The notes beneath the pieces were generated by a model, which saw only the letters and a list, made by a program, of their open reading frames with translations, was not told where the DNA came from and searched no databases. Both the position numbers and the translations under genes were made by a program. A stretch of 64,000 nt of DNA from Chaenocephalus aceratus (Eukaryota; Chordata; Actinopteri; Perciformes; Channichthyidae). Where the stretch lies: NCBI GenBank assembly GCA_023974075.1, contig CM043800.1, positions 8,974,982 through 9,038,981 of the forward strand, written 5' to 3'. Shown here one piece after another: positions 1 through 10,838 of the stretch. Within the stretch, counting starts at the first letter, position 1; the number at the start of each line of letters is the position of its first letter.

Positions 1-530
1 TTTCAAGTAGGCGGGGTCTAATTTGTGATTTGTCAGGTTATGTACGACATATTGGAAGGTGATTAAGTTAAAAACCAACAGATGTATCATTAATATGTAT
101 GTTTTGAAGGTGCAGTATTTTTGCAAACAAAGTAATTATTTTATATGATGAATTGATCATTTTTTATATTGTTTAATGGATGTATGGGAAAAAGAAAGAA
201 ATCAAGAAAATAAATACACAAGTGGCTAAATGACGTCAGGGGAAACCATGAGAACGAAAAAATAGGAACAGATTCATTGGCAGGAAGGTAGTAGCTTTCC
301 TATAACAGTGATCCCTCTCACAGCAGTGATGAGCAGGGGGCGTCTGTGTTTTCTGTCACTTCTATCGAGCTGTGTAAATGGTTGCTGGGGAAATAAGGAC
401 AAACTGTCTCCATCTGCCTATACCTGGCTTCAAATATTAAAACAATTATATCCATCAGATTTAAAAATGTATATTAATAATTTTTCTATGTGACATTAGG
501 TGGTAGCTATGAGCGGCACGCTGCTTCCGG
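1..530. other. Unassigned intergenic sequence
   Basis: AT-rich sequence with no convincing coding region, RNA gene or recognised repeat. The only open frame (308-493) is short, has no domain and is not supported by anything around it. Confidence 0.5.
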
Positions 531-534
531 TTAA

Positions 535-918
535 GTTTTATATCTTGGGTATGTAATTCACTTCAGAAACAGTTTTTGTTATATTCCATGGAATGCTCTT
601 AACATCCCGATAGCAATGAATATCTGAAGTGCTTTGACAATAAATACATAAAAAAATGTAATCTGTGGAAGCCGTAGCACTGTAAAAAGCACGACCAATC
701 ATCTGAGCCGGCCCGGCTAAAGTAACTGGATGGCCTACCTGCCTGTCAGCCTTCCATCTGTGCATAATCTTATCTCGTGCCCTCATTGGTCATGTGCGCA
801 TTCGTGTGTGTTGGAGGAGGGGCTATGTAGGAAGTCTGAAGGAAGGGGCAGATTTTTTCCGACTGCGTACTTTCAAATTCTAGCGCACTCGAGCTGGTTT
901 CTCCATTCTTACCTACCT
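535..918 (-). mobile_element. TTAA-flanked MITE, copy 1 (degenerate)
   Basis: The reverse complement of this stretch matches the elements at 30332-30681 and 39515-39697, including the segments around 'cacttcagatattcattg', 'gagggcacgaga' and 'ctgacaggcag'. TTAA occurs at both edges (531-534 and 919-922). The terminal inverted repeats seen in the intact copy (AGGTGGGGTAGGTAAG) are eroded here. No transposase is encoded, so this is a non-autonomous DNA element, probably Kolobok- or piggyBac-like from the TTAA target. Confidence 0.7.
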
Positions 919-922
919 TTAA

Positions 923-1906
923 TAAGGTCACATTGTTCCGTAATCTTATCGATATATTTTTTTCTTGTATTTATTTGCATTGCATTTGATATTGAGGCCA
1001 TCCAAAAGTAACAGGAAGTAATCAGGGTGCATAACTTTATATTTTGATGCTCAGATTAGGTTACTGAATACATGTTATTACAAGTAACTATTGTAGCAGA
1101 ATACATTTTTAAAGTCATTTCTCCCAACCCTGGTTGCACATCATTATGTCTGTTGTAATGTGCTATACTGTATGCTAATATAATAAATAATAAAGGTATT
1201 TAAAAAAATGATGTAAACATATTGAAGCAGTATAGGGAATTACTTTAATAAACCTATAATAGGGACACTTTAACCCCTGTCCCTACTGATAGGTTGCATT
1301 TTATTGTTTGGGGTTCATCTTTCTGTCCACAAATATAAGTAATAAAAGTAATAATTACATTTGAAAATGGTTCTTATTATGACCTTGTTTCTGTGTGAAG
1401 TGATCACCTGTAATGTGAGTCCTATTGGTGTTTCATCATGAGGGTTTTATCTGTGTGAGGCAGAAGCTCTAACATGAACTTTACACACCCCGATCCCCCA
1501 CAGCCAACTTAACCTTTTAACATGGATCAAAGAGGGGCAAAGAAAAACTACAGGGAGACTCAAGTCTTTTCAAAGCACTGATGTGTGTGTAAGCAACAGA
1601 GACAGAGAGAGGCGAAGGGATTGATGAGACGAGGAGGCAGAGAGTCAATGAGGCAGTCCCTGACTTCAAACACACACACCTCACAGCCTTCCTCACAGCA
1701 GCACGGTGTTTCTGTGAACATCCAGAAACCTACGAGACAGACCAAGCTCTCTTCTGAAGGGGTAACGCTGAATACAAAGCTCACTGAAGTAACCCACCTG
1801 AAACGTATATACTGTAGGTCATTGCTACCAAAAAAGGTTGAGGCTTCACTTGTACTGATGAGCTGCTCAGAAGAAGAGGGAGGTGTGGGAGGAAGGAGAA
1901 AAACGA
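923..1906. other. Unassigned intergenic sequence
   Basis: No gene or classified repeat is visible. The short open frames on both strands around 1560-1990 overlap one another, show no domains and run into the end of the DIRS-like element, so they are not annotated as genes. Confidence 0.5.
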
Positions 1907-1953
1907 TAGGTTACTTACGTAACCCCAGTTCTCAGAGTAACATGAAGTGAGAT

Positions 1954-2122
1954 GTCTCACTATGGGATGCGCCTCATCGCGGAGCAAACAGAAGCATCAA
2001 TCTCATTACGCCAATCCTGATTGGCCGGTGATTCTTGACGTCAACGTCAGGGGAAATCACCCCCTATAAGTAGCCTGCGCCACGACGCATGCGTCATTCA
2101 AAATAAGCACCTCTTCTCGCTT
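1954..2122 (+). repeat. DIRS-like inverted terminal repeat, right end of element
   Basis: Nearly identical in reverse complement to 5461-5625 apart from one short indel near 2104. It includes the segment with GACGTTGACGTCA-like symmetry. It would serve as a terminal repeat in the circular DNA intermediate described for DIRS elements. Confidence 0.85.
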
Positions 2123-2146
2123 CACCATAGCAAGGAGGGCCGTCTG

Positions 2147-2243
2147 GTGAGACATCTCACTTCATGTTACTCTGAGAACTGGGGTTACGTAAGTAACCTA
2201 TAGTTCTCATTCATAACACTCCGTTCGATGTCTCACTATGGGA
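2147..2243 (+). repeat. DIRS internal complementary region (ICR)
   Basis: The stretch joins sequence complementary to the outer right end (2147-2200 versus 1907-1960, 54 bp without mismatch) to sequence complementary to the outer left end (2202-2243 versus 5612-5653). In DIRS elements such a region is thought to bridge the ends during circle formation. Its integrity suggests fairly recent mobilisation. Confidence 0.85.
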
Positions 2244-2302
2244 AATTGTAGCTCCCGTATTGTCAGACGAGCTTATCTCGAAGATCACCGATCAACCAGA
2301 AT

Positions 2303-3358
2303 TTAACAGGTGGAGTCCCGACTCAACAAGGTGCCCAGCACTGCTCGGGCCACGCTTGGAGCGGAGACGTCCAGCCTGTAAAAGCGGACAAAAGTGAGCG
2401 GCGAAGACCAGCTTGCCGCCGCACAGATATCCTGGATGGAAACACCCTTGAACAAAGCCCAGGATGTAGCCAGGCCCCGAGTCGAGTGAACCCGCAGACC
2501 CAAAGGTGCTTGCAGATTCTGACTCGTATAGGCCAAAGCAATCGCCTCCACGATCCAGTGGGATAGTCGTTGCTTAGTAACAGGCTTACCCTTGTGAGGT
2601 TTAGCCCAGGACACGAAGAGTTGGTCATTAAGACGAAGCTCTTTTGATCTGTCCATATATGTGTGCAAAGTCCGGACTGGACACAATAGATCCTGCTGCT
2701 GCTCCCCGGAGGAAACCAGCTGCGGAGGAAATGCCTCAATGTCAATCGGGGTACACGAACCAACCACCTTTGGTGTAAAGGCAGGGTTGGGTTTCAACAA
2801 CACTCTCGTTTGCCCTGGGGCGAACTGAGTGCATGAGGGATGTACAGATGCATGGATATCACTGACCCGTTTAGCGGATGCCAGGGCCAGTAACAGCACT
2901 GTCTTGAGTGACAGATGTTTCATGTCAGCTCCCTCCAGGGGTTCAAATGGGGTCATTTTGAGCCCATTTAAGACCACTGCCAGGTCCCATAAGGGCACCA
3001 GCGACCTGGAGACAGGGAGGAGCCTGCGCGCTCCCTTCATAAAACGGCAAACCAAAGGATGTTGGCTAGCCGTCTTACCCTCAAAGCCCACATGGCATGC
3101 AGCAATAGCAGCCAGGTACACCTTGATCGTGGAGAAAGCTCTGTGTTTATCGATCAAGTCCTGTAGGAATGATAAAATCACCCCGACAGGACATTGAAAA
3201 GAGATGTGTCCTTCTTGAAGGCACCACTCCTCAAACACCCTCCACTTACAGTCATAGAGAGACCTGGTGGAGGAAGCTCTCGCACTCTGAATAGTGTTTA
3301 TCACCTTCTGAGGGAGTCCCACTGTATTCAGATTGTACCACTCACGGGTCAGGCCCAT
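2303..3358 (-). CDS. DIRS-type tyrosine recombinase
   Basis: An intact 351-residue frame. It shows the tyrosine-recombinase catalytic set: Arg164 in the box I helix (LASAKRVSDIHAS), an H-x-x-R motif at 291-294 (VHSTRGL), Trp317 in the position often held by His/Trp, and the candidate nucleophile Tyr327 (FVRFYRLDV). The N-terminal part (about 15-110) resembles the SAM-like core-binding domain. It would catalyse integration of the circular element intermediate without a target-site duplication. The start overlaps the end of the upstream gag-like frame by 10 bases in another frame. The reading frame looks undamaged, so the protein could still act in trans. Assignment to DIRS rather than Ngaro rests on the flanking inverted repeats and ICR. 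Confidence 0.88.
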   Translation of the reverse strand: MGLTREWYNLNTVGLPQKVINTIQSARASSTRSLYDCKWRVFEEWCLQEGHISFQCPVGVILSFLQDLIDKHRAFSTIKVYLAAIAACHVGFEGKTASQHPLVCRFMKGARRLLPVSRSLVPLWDLAVVLNGLKMTPFEPLEGADMKHLSLKTVLLLALASAKRVSDIHASVHPSCTQFAPGQTRVLLKPNPAFTPKVVGSCTPIDIEAFPPQLVSSGEQQQDLLCPVRTLHTYMDRSKELRLNDQLFVSWAKPHKGKPVTKQRLSHWIVEAIALAYTSQNLQAPLGLRVHSTRGLATSWALFKGVSIQDICAAASWSSPLTFVRFYRLDVSAPSVARAVLGTLLSRDSTC

Positions 3359-4755
3359 AGTGCCCCACGCTCTGGGCGTGGGTGAAGGATCGTCCCCCCG
3401 CCTGAGACAATCTGTCCCTGCGTGGTGGGGGCTGCCACGGCTGCCCGCACAACAGCTGATATATCTCCGCCAGCCCGTATATTGCGGGCTAGGGTGGAAA
3501 CATCAGAGTAAGTGTGTGGCGTTGCTCGTTCACTCTGGCCGGAGTTAAGGGTAACAGAACCAGGGGTGGGAACGTGTACAGAGGACCCGGAGGTCAATCG
3601 TGTACGAGTGCGTCCCCGCCTAACGGTGCGTTTAAATCGTGCATTAAAGAGAACAGCTGTTGAGCATTTTCTCCCCTTGCGAACAGACTTAACGCGGCTC
3701 CGCCGTAACGCACCCACAGCGGACTCTCGATCCTTGGATGAGGAGTCCAGTCTGCATAGAGTGGTGCACCCTTTGACAGTAATTCTGTCCCTAGGTGCAT
3801 AACACCCGGTACTTGTGTCGTTCTCAGAGAGAGGAGACGTCTGCCGTTCCAAGGGATCAGTTTGTGTGCCAGTGTGTGTGACTGGAGACAACGCAATCTC
3901 CCCTGGCGGTTCATACACGATATCGTGTTGTCTATCCTCACGGGGACATGAAGTCCTCTGAGAGAAGGCAGGAAGCATTTTTGGGTGGGGAACACCGCTA
4001 AAAGCTCCGGGTAATTTACGCGTGCCCGCTGGAAGTCTCTGTTCTAGAGACCTCTCACCGGGCGACCCTCGTAAGTCCCCTGTCAGCCCGTCTGACCTGC
4101 GTCCGTGGTGACCACCTTCCGTGAAAGGACTGCACCCGTAGGCGCGTCCCGCACTGGAAAAGTCGGGTGTAGTGCCACTACGCATTTCATAATCACCAAA
4201 ACTCTCCGTACGCCGTGGCGTTCGGGGTTTAGTTTTATTATGAGGCCCATGTTGAGCGGGTGCTTTACGAGGACATTTTCCTCCGTAATCTGACTCCGCT
4301 CGGTGGGCTTTATAGATAAAACCCTTCTTTCTAGGAGAGAGAGAACCTCTCTCTCCAGAATATGGGTTGACTCTCTCTGGGTTTGTGAAAATAGATAAAT
4401 TATAATTGTTTTGAGAAGCCCAGGCAGACATCGTGAGTATCTCCTGCTGTATGCTCCTTAGAGCCAGCTGGGATGTCACTCTTATGGCTCCGACCGGCAC
4501 TGCGCATGTGCGTGACGGAGGTGCCTTTACAGCTCCAGCCGGTACTGCGCATGTGTGTGCCGGTGGTGCCCTCACGGCTCCAGTCGGCACTGCGCCTGCG
4601 CGTGCCGTTGGTGCCCTTAAAGCCCCGGCCGGCACTGTGCATGTGTGTGGCGGTGGCTTCACGGACCCGTCAATAATCCGTCCTTTGAGAGAGGCCGTAG
4701 CTGCTCTCAGAAGGGGATTTATGGTTAACGGACTGTTTATTGTCTTTCTTTTCAT
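3349..4755 (-). CDS. DIRS gag-like protein, C-terminal frame (468 codons)
   Basis: An open frame in the element between the N-terminal gag-like frame and the recombinase. The N-terminal part (about 30-95) is a tandem repeat of Ala/Pro/Val-rich units containing 'CAVPAGAV'-like blocks; the rest is basic and Ser/Arg-rich. No reverse transcriptase signature (such as YxDD) or RNase H motif is present. It overlaps the upstream 202-codon frame by 86 bases in a different frame, so gag is probably one product needing a frameshift, or has been broken by an indel. Its stop lies inside the recombinase start, which marks the likely deletion point of the missing reverse transcriptase. Function is inferred from position only. 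Confidence 0.6.
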   Translation of the reverse strand: MKRKTINSPLTINPLLRAATASLKGRIIDGSVKPPPHTCTVPAGALRAPTARAGAVPTGAVRAPPAHTCAVPAGAVKAPPSRTCAVPVGAIRVTSQLALRSIQQEILTMSAWASQNNYNLSIFTNPERVNPYSGERGSLSPRKKGFIYKAHRAESDYGGKCPRKAPAQHGPHNKTKPRTPRRTESFGDYEMRSGTTPDFSSAGRAYGCSPFTEGGHHGRRSDGLTGDLRGSPGERSLEQRLPAGTRKLPGAFSGVPHPKMLPAFSQRTSCPREDRQHDIVYEPPGEIALSPVTHTGTQTDPLERQTSPLSENDTSTGCYAPRDRITVKGCTTLCRLDSSSKDRESAVGALRRSRVKSVRKGRKCSTAVLFNARFKRTVRRGRTRTRLTSGSSVHVPTPGSVTLNSGQSERATPHTYSDVSTLARNIRAGGDISAVVRAAVAAPTTQGQIVSGGGTILHPRPERGALWA

Positions 4756-5278
4756 TTTTTTTTGAGCTGCGCCCTTGGCCGGAGCCTGGATGCGTGGACA
4801 TGAGGGGGTCCCGTCCCGACAGGTTAACTTGTTGCGCTAACCTTCGGTGGAGGCTCTTCACGGTGAGGCGGGCACAATGTCCGCACGAGCCGGGGTTGTC
4901 GATGGCCTCCTGGGCGTGTTCCAGCCCGAGGCAGGACGAACAGATCTGGTGTGAGTCTGTGCCTGACACTTTCAACCCGCAACCGCAGCGCCGAGCCTCC
5001 GAGTTCCTGACTCCTCTGGTGTGAGGGGGAGAGGCATCCATCTCGTTCGCCGTGAGGCGTGGAGAGGGTCCGCTCATGACAGGTACGTTCGAGAAAAAAA
5101 TGTTTACCGATCTGTCTTTAATCCGGGGGAAAAAGGACAGCGTGGGTCTTTTTCTCTCAAGGATATTACCTGGTATGGTAATATTCCTGTAATCCTTTTC
5201 TCCTCCGTGGAAGAGAGAAGAAAAAAGTGTCCTCGCTACCGTGGTGTCGGTAGTGAGGGAAAAAACACAAGTTAGCAA
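4670..5278 (-). CDS. DIRS gag-like protein, N-terminal frame with Cys-rich motif
   Basis: A 202-codon frame. The functional start may be Met68 rather than the first Met. Residues 98-135 hold a Cys/His cluster (C98, C100, C113-x2-C116, H121, C132-x2-C135) that resembles the zinc-knuckle-like motif at the N terminus of gag proteins of fish DIRS and Gypsy elements. It would bind element RNA in the particle. It overlaps the following 468-codon frame. Identification is by position and the Cys pattern. Confidence 0.6.
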   Translation of the reverse strand: MLTCVFSLTTDTTVARTLFSSLFHGGEKDYRNITIPGNILERKRPTLSFFPRIKDRSVNIFFSNVPVMSGPSPRLTANEMDASPPHTRGVRNSEARRCGCGLKVSGTDSHQICSSCLGLEHAQEAIDNPGSCGHCARLTVKSLHRRLAQQVNLSGRDPLMSTHPGSGQGRSSKKNEKKDNKQSVNHKSPSESSYGLSQRTDY

Positions 5279-5460
5279 CTGGTGTGTTGCTAACTTGAAG
5301 TCAAAACCTTACCTTACTCCAGAGGAAGAACGGCGAGGTTGACTATAATATTCTTCTGTGAGAGAATCGGGTAGCCGGCTAACGCCCGTCGACCGAAATT
5401 AGCTTTGGGTTCAGTCTGTGGACTGTTAAGCTAGCCCGGCTACCGTTCGAGATGTGCTCT

Positions 5461-5625
5461 GAAGCGAGAAGAGGTGTTTGAATGACGCATGCGTCGTGGC
5501 GCAGGCTACTTATAGGGGGTGATTTCCCCTGACGTTGACGTCAAGAATCACCGGCCAATCAGGATTGGCGTAATGAGATTGATGCTTCTGTTTGCTCCGC
5601 GATGAGGCGCATCCCATAGTGAGAC
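5461..5625 (-). repeat. DIRS-like inverted terminal repeat, left end of element
   Basis: Reverse complement of 1954-2122. The outer 42 bp of this end (5612-5653) recur inside the ICR at 2202-2243. Confidence 0.85.
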
Positions 5626-5653
5626 ATCGAACGGAGTGTTATGAATGAGAACT

Positions 5654-6165
5654 GCAGGTTTGTCTATTCTAATATTTTTTTCTCAAACTATATAATGCGC
5701 TAATTCAAGCAAGTAAGCAAAGTTTGTTTTTGGTTTGTTTCTGTTTCTTTCAGAGGCAAACATCAGGCGCTTTCCAGCCCCTCTTGAAAAACATTAGACT
5801 GATGCCCGGAATGATCTCACAATTACTATTATTTCCCAGACTGCCGGCCATTTTCGTTCTTAAGAGCCCCGCCTCCGACACTGTATCCAGTTCTATTTAC
5901 CTACACATTTGTGCTAATATTGGTGTTTTCTCGCAAATAAGATCTTCTCGGAGAGTGGACATCCCATCCATTTTGAATGTGGCACCACATTACCCAACGT
6001 TGAATTCAACTTCACCTGGGCCTCGCTGCTCATTTGCAGCCTCTCCTTCTTCTGTCAACTTCCGGGAATCGCGGTTGGATGACTGGCAGTTCAAGTCACC
6101 CTGGCATATTATGGGCATCCTCTAGGTGCCGCTCTTTTGCTGTCAATCAAGGCATTGTATCTACA
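5654..6165. other. Unassigned host or old repeat sequence
   Basis: No gene seen. The stretch 5861-5935 shares blocks such as GACACTGTATCCAGTTCT and 'taatattggtgtttt' with 22455-22525, so part of it is an old dispersed repeat. Its right edge is the left copy of the LINE target duplication (6166-6179). Confidence 0.45.
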
Positions 6166-6577
6166 TCCTGTCAACAACTTTTTTTTCTTTCTTTTTTTTA
6201 TAACTTTTTTTTATTATTTTATTGAACATTTTTAAAACATACAAAAGCTCGGTGAGGATATCATCAACTTATCAACATAAGTGCAAGACATTCATTCACA
6301 ATAAGACACAAATAATACATCCAATAAGAGCCAGGGGGAGAGAAAAAAGCAGAAAGGCACAAAAACATTTGAGAGGCATTAAGCTTACTTAAAAAATAAT
6401 AACCATTTGGAAATGTCATTGCAAATCTTTATAGACATGTTACAAGATTGTATTTTCCTAAGGGACAGAAAAAAGGACTTGAACTCATTTATGAAACAGT
6501 GAAAGGAGGGCTTGCCTCCTCTCCATTTACTACAATGTAAATGGTATTTACCCAAAATAATAATTATATTTACCAAA

Positions 6578-6766
6578 TCAGATATGGGGAGAATCCAAAT
6601 TATAAATATAATATAAAATGTGATATATTTTGAAGGCCGGAATGTTTGTTAATTTAAGTAACAACCAATCTCTCACATTCGACCAAAACAATTTGGAAAA
6701 AGGGCATGAGAAAAATAAATGTTCCAACGATTCATCAGATGAATTACAAAAGGAACATGGTTCCAC
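6578..6766 (-). pseudogene. LINE ORF2 C-terminal zinc-finger (zf-RVT) fragment
   Basis: The frame contains CSFCNSSDESLEHLFFSC, a C-x2-C...H...C arrangement typical of the zinc-finger domain after the reverse transcriptase in Tx1-type LINEs. It is in a different frame from the reverse transcriptase piece and marks the decayed 3' end of ORF2. Confidence 0.75.
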
Positions 6767-6904
6767 TTCAAATTTAAATCTTGAATTTAAAAAGTAGAAA
6801 CCGGGTAGATTTTATGAACAATTTTAAAATGAGTTTCTTTTGCTTTAGGAGAAATAGGCCATTTTATAAAATAAGTGAGAGCTTTTTCCATTACAGAAAA
6901 GTGT

Positions 6905-8214
6905 CTAAAAATCGGTCCCTTGTGGAAATAAGCGTCTGTTCAAATTGTGAAAAATGTGGGATTTCAAAGAAGCATTAATAGATTTGTTATTCTTAAGAGT
7001 ATCGCCAATGAATTCCAAACTCGGTAAAACTGATACAACATTTGAGTACAGTGGAGTATTGTTATGGTATTGTTTTTTTAATATTGGCCGAAGAGACAAA
7101 AATGAGTGGCATGGATAAATCAGTCTAGATATACCTTCTGCTTTAGTAAGAAGAACTCTGCCAAAAATAGTAAGATCTCTAGTTAACCAACGACTGAGAG
7201 ATTTCTTCATATCTGTGATACGGTTACAAATATTAAGATCTTCTCTCCTGATATAATTTTTAGATAATGTTATTCCTAAATATTTCACTTCAGGTACCAC
7301 TCTAATAGAGTCAATAACGGAATCATCACATGAATGGATAGGGAGTAATTCACATTTTGAAAGATTAAGAGATAACCCTGATGCTTTTGAAAAAATTGTA
7401 ATTGTTTTAAGAGTTTCCTTTACCATGGATTTATTCTTTAGGAAAATGGATGTGTCATCCGCAAATTGACTAATTTTAAATTCTTTGTCAAAGAGGGTAA
7501 TGCCTAATATGTTGTGATTCTTTATAATAAGCGTTGTTAAAACTTGGGTGGTCAGAATAAATAATGTTGGGGAAATAGGGCAACCCTGTCGAATACCACG
7601 TAAAACCTTAAACCTAGGGCTCATTCCAGGGTTCAAAGATACAGAACTATCTATGTCCGAATAGAGCATCCTAATTATGTTGCAGAAATGTTCACCAAAA
7701 CCCAGAAATGTTAGAGTTTCCATTAAAAAGGAATGTTCAACAGTATCAAAAGCCTTATAAAAATCCAGAAATAATACGAGACCTTCAGTATCAATAAACT
7801 CCTGGTAATCGAGCATATCCAGTATCAGTCTGGTATGGTTATGAATACTTCTGCCCTTAATAAAGGCTGATTGACATTCATCTACTAGTTGATTCAGACC
7901 TGAGTTTAACCTGTTAGCATAAACATGTGCTAACAGTTTGTAATCATTACATAGTAGGGTAATAGGTCTCCAATTATCCAACAAAAGATTATTTTTATTT
8001 GGTTTTGGAATTAAGGTGATAAGGCCATGTTTCATGGTTGGCGAAAGGTTTCCTGCTGAAATGCAATCTGTGAAAGCCTTATAAAGCATTTTTCGCACAT
8101 CTGACCAAAACATTTGTAGAACTCTATGGTTATACCGTCCAGCCCTGGTGATTTGCCACCAGACATTTGCAGTAATGCACTATCTAATTCTTCAATTTTT
8201 AGTCGATCATCCAT
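6905..8214 (-). pseudogene. LINE ORF2 reverse transcriptase (frameshifted)
   Basis: The main frame (8113-6905, 402 codons) holds reverse transcriptase blocks: WRPITLLCNDYKL (49-61), LDFYKAFD (116-123), GIRQGCPISP (173-182) and the catalytic FADD (217-220). The preceding block GGKSPGLDGI is in another frame (8214-8032), so there is a frameshift around 8035-8110. After 'LRPILKK' the protein jumps to 'NNTPLYSN', which suggests an in-frame internal deletion of the region between the thumb and the C-terminal domain. The family is the Tx1 group of the L1 clade, judged by sequence style and the linked zf-RVT. It is dead as an autonomous element. Confidence 0.85.
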
Positions 8215-8492
8215 ATACTGTTTAAAAGGATCATCTATTGTCTTTTTGAATTCTGTAATTTTACTAAAAAAGTTATCACAGTTTTCTTTAGAAAACTTTG
8301 AGTTATATAAATTGCTATAAAAAAGTCTAATTTCTTCGTTTTATCTGGTCTTGATTTTCAATAGTGACATCATTAACACTCAGTTTTGTGATTTTCTTTT
8401 TCACTTGTCTTTACTTTTCAAGATTGAAGAAATAAGAAGTGTTTTTCTCTCCTTGCTCAATCCATCGGGCTCTCGAACGAATAAAAGCGCCC

Positions 8493-9467
8493 TTAGCTTT
8501 TTCCAAATACATATTGTCTAATTGAGTTTGTAAATTGTTTAATTTGCTCATCCAATGATAACTCGGCTTTAAGGCATAAACTATTCATTTCACTTGTCAT
8601 CTCTTGTTGTTTTTGTTTCTTTAATCTAGAGGAGTATTTACTGGAATTTATCGCAATCTGTCTCACACTAAATTTAAACCATTCCCATTTACTGAGAGAT
8701 GACATATCCAAAGCCAGAGTTTCTTTTATCAGTTGTTTGATCTTTTTACAAAAATCTGCATTCTCCAAAAGACTATTATTGAATTTCCATATAGGTTTAA
8801 GATTGGGACTGAAGTTGCATTGTAAAAAGGACAAAGAGATGACACAGTGATCAGTCAGAGGTGATGCTGAAATGTCACACTTTGAGACATTATTAGTTAA
8901 ACTAGTAGAGATTAACCAATAATCGAGCCGAGAACACTGACCATTGTTAGAAGAGTTAAACCAGGTATATTGTGACTTTGAGGGATTATTTATTCTCCAA
9001 ACATCAGTTAAATTAAGTTTAGAGGCCAAGTGAATAATAGAATCATTAAAATTATGACAATGTCCCCTTAAAGAAAGACAATCTAACCACTCATCAGGAA
9101 CTACATTAAAATCCCCTCCGATTATAATCTTATCAGTCATATAAAGTCATTTCCATTCCTCTAATTTTTGGCACAAGATTGAAAGAAAATTATTGTTTTT
9201 AATCTTTCTGTTATATCCATAAACACACACCAGTATGTAATTAGTCCCATTAACATCAGTCACAACCATTAGCCAATGACTGTTTGTATCACTCCTGTGG
9301 TCAATTATATTTCCAGGTAACCTGTTAAATAAAATCATCACTCCAGCCGAATGTGATGTTCCATGGCTGAAAAAAATGTTGTCTCCCCATTGTACTTTCC
9401 AGAACTTTGTATCTGCCTCTGCAGAAAGAGTTTCTTGCAGAAAAACACAATTTGCCTTTTGTTCCTT
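8493..9467 (-). pseudogene. LINE ORF2 apurinic-type endonuclease (truncated, frameshifted)
   Basis: Frames on the minus strand give successive APE-endonuclease blocks: VFLQET (about 9440), then GGDFNVVPDEW (about 9120), SRLDYWLIS and LTDHCVISLS, which correspond to catalytic Glu, Asp/Asn and the terminal Ser/Asp-His motifs. Frameshifts separate 9341-9147 from 9140-8493. The N-terminal start of the domain is missing at about 9467, where unrelated sequence begins. The domain would nick target DNA in a working element. Confidence 0.8.
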
Positions 9468-10834
9468 GTAAGGGAAACTTCTGCAGCAATGGAGAGTCAG
9501 GACTCAGAGAGACACGAGGAGAGTTGGAGCTTTGATGTCAAACACTGGTAGTTTATTACAAGTCAACGGCTGGAGAATTCATATCACAAGTCACAGCAGC
9601 AAAAGGTTCTGACTGCACGGGTGGGTTGTCATGTCAATTCTGATCAGTCTATCTCTCGATAGACCTTTTAACTAGTTTACAGAGAGTTAATCAGCATATT
9701 GGGGGGACAAAAGCACAATAATGAACACACATAAAACACAGAAGCATAATAGCAAAAACATCTATTTCAAAATAATATGTTTTAACAATTAACCATTAGT
9801 TGATCTCACTTATCAAACTATAAAACTCAGTGTGCATTTTGTGTGCATTTTGACCCGGTGGCGACAATACCTATTGAGGCAGCAACCACTGTAAGTACTA
9901 CTCTTGTTTAATTAGACTTCTCTATTTCAGTTATTCTACTCTGTATAATTGTTCTGTAGTTATTGTAGCTAAATAAAAGGGTCGCGTTAGAAAACAATTC
10001 ACTCACAGATCCATAATCATGAAGGTGGAATCTAACTATATCGATAATAAAATGTATGGAGCCAGGGGTAGAAACATGTTTTTTTCTGCTGTAAAATTGG
10101 GCATTTTAACATGGGGGTCTATGGAAATTGCTCCTTTCTGCAGCCATCGCCTATCGGCCAATATATGTGTGGCACTTCCGTATTGGCGTCCTGGCTATTC
10201 CCCAGAGTTTGCCCCTTGGTTTAGACCCCCCCCACTTCTACCATGTGGAAAGTCCGTGAATCGGTCTATCCACTCGCCGCACTTTGTAGAGAGCTGTGTC
10301 AGTGCTTCACTATCAAATACATTCCACTTGCTTATTGAGAGAATGCCCAAATCAATGAAACTCCGTACCATGTTTTCACTGCTACTTTGCACCAAGGCAG
10401 ATTCTCCCATAGCGCGCATGTTCAAGGAGTGTTGCCATAGTTGGACAGCTCAGATCTGTTGTATGAAGCAATGCCGGTATACTGTAAGGGCACACACACC
10501 AAGTGTTCAGGACATGGTTAATACAGCGAAAATCAAAGCTGACGATCTCTTGGTTTGATATGTTTTCTCCCCCAGACAACATGGACATAATAAGAACACT
10601 TCAAAGAAGAGGAAAGTAAGTCATCAGCTGGTAGCAGTTAATCAGTTAACAGTGATGGCGGCAGCGGCAAAAGCGTCTCACTTCTTGAGAGGAGTTTCGT
10701 CTTTATGTCATGATGGAGAGATACAAATACTGAATAGTTTAGATGAGAAAAGGCATCGAAATGCCAGGTTACTATTTATCATGTAAACAGGGAACATGAA
10801 TAACCCGATCTCTCTGTGCTCATGTAAACACCAT
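9468..10834. other. Unassigned repeat-rich insertion material inside the LINE
   Basis: The sequence is not LINE and not a recognised gene. 9540-9860 has LTR-like composition. 10050-10200 carries a segment around 'taacatgggggtctatgga' that I recognise as a common dispersed repeat in fish, without a family name. The 179-codon plus frame at 10019-10558 crosses this repeat and shows no domain. Confidence 0.4.
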
Positions 10835-10838
10835 ATTA

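Larger units (their letters stand above)
1907..5653 (-). mobile_element. DIRS-like tyrosine-recombinase retrotransposon lacking reverse transcriptase
   Basis: The element reads right to left: gag-like frames (5278-3349), a tyrosine recombinase (3358-2303), then the terminal structures. Inverted terminal repeats of about 165 bp lie at 1954-2122 and 5461-5625. An internal complementary region at 2147-2243 pairs with both outer ends: 2147-2200 is the exact reverse complement of 1907-1960, and 2202-2243 repeats the outer 42 bp of the opposite end as the reverse complement of 5612-5653. This is the organisation known for DIRS elements. Full DIRS elements also carry reverse transcriptase/RNase H between gag and recombinase. 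Here the gag-like frame runs straight into the recombinase start (overlap 3349-3358), so that block has been deleted. Confidence 0.9.

Noticed and set aside
1585..1950. 121-codon plus frame
   Set aside because: No domain; runs into the DIRS terminal region and overlaps opposite-strand frames of similar length.
10019..10558. 179-codon plus frame considered as a gene
   Set aside because: It crosses a dispersed fish repeat, has no domain, and overlaps equally open minus frames.
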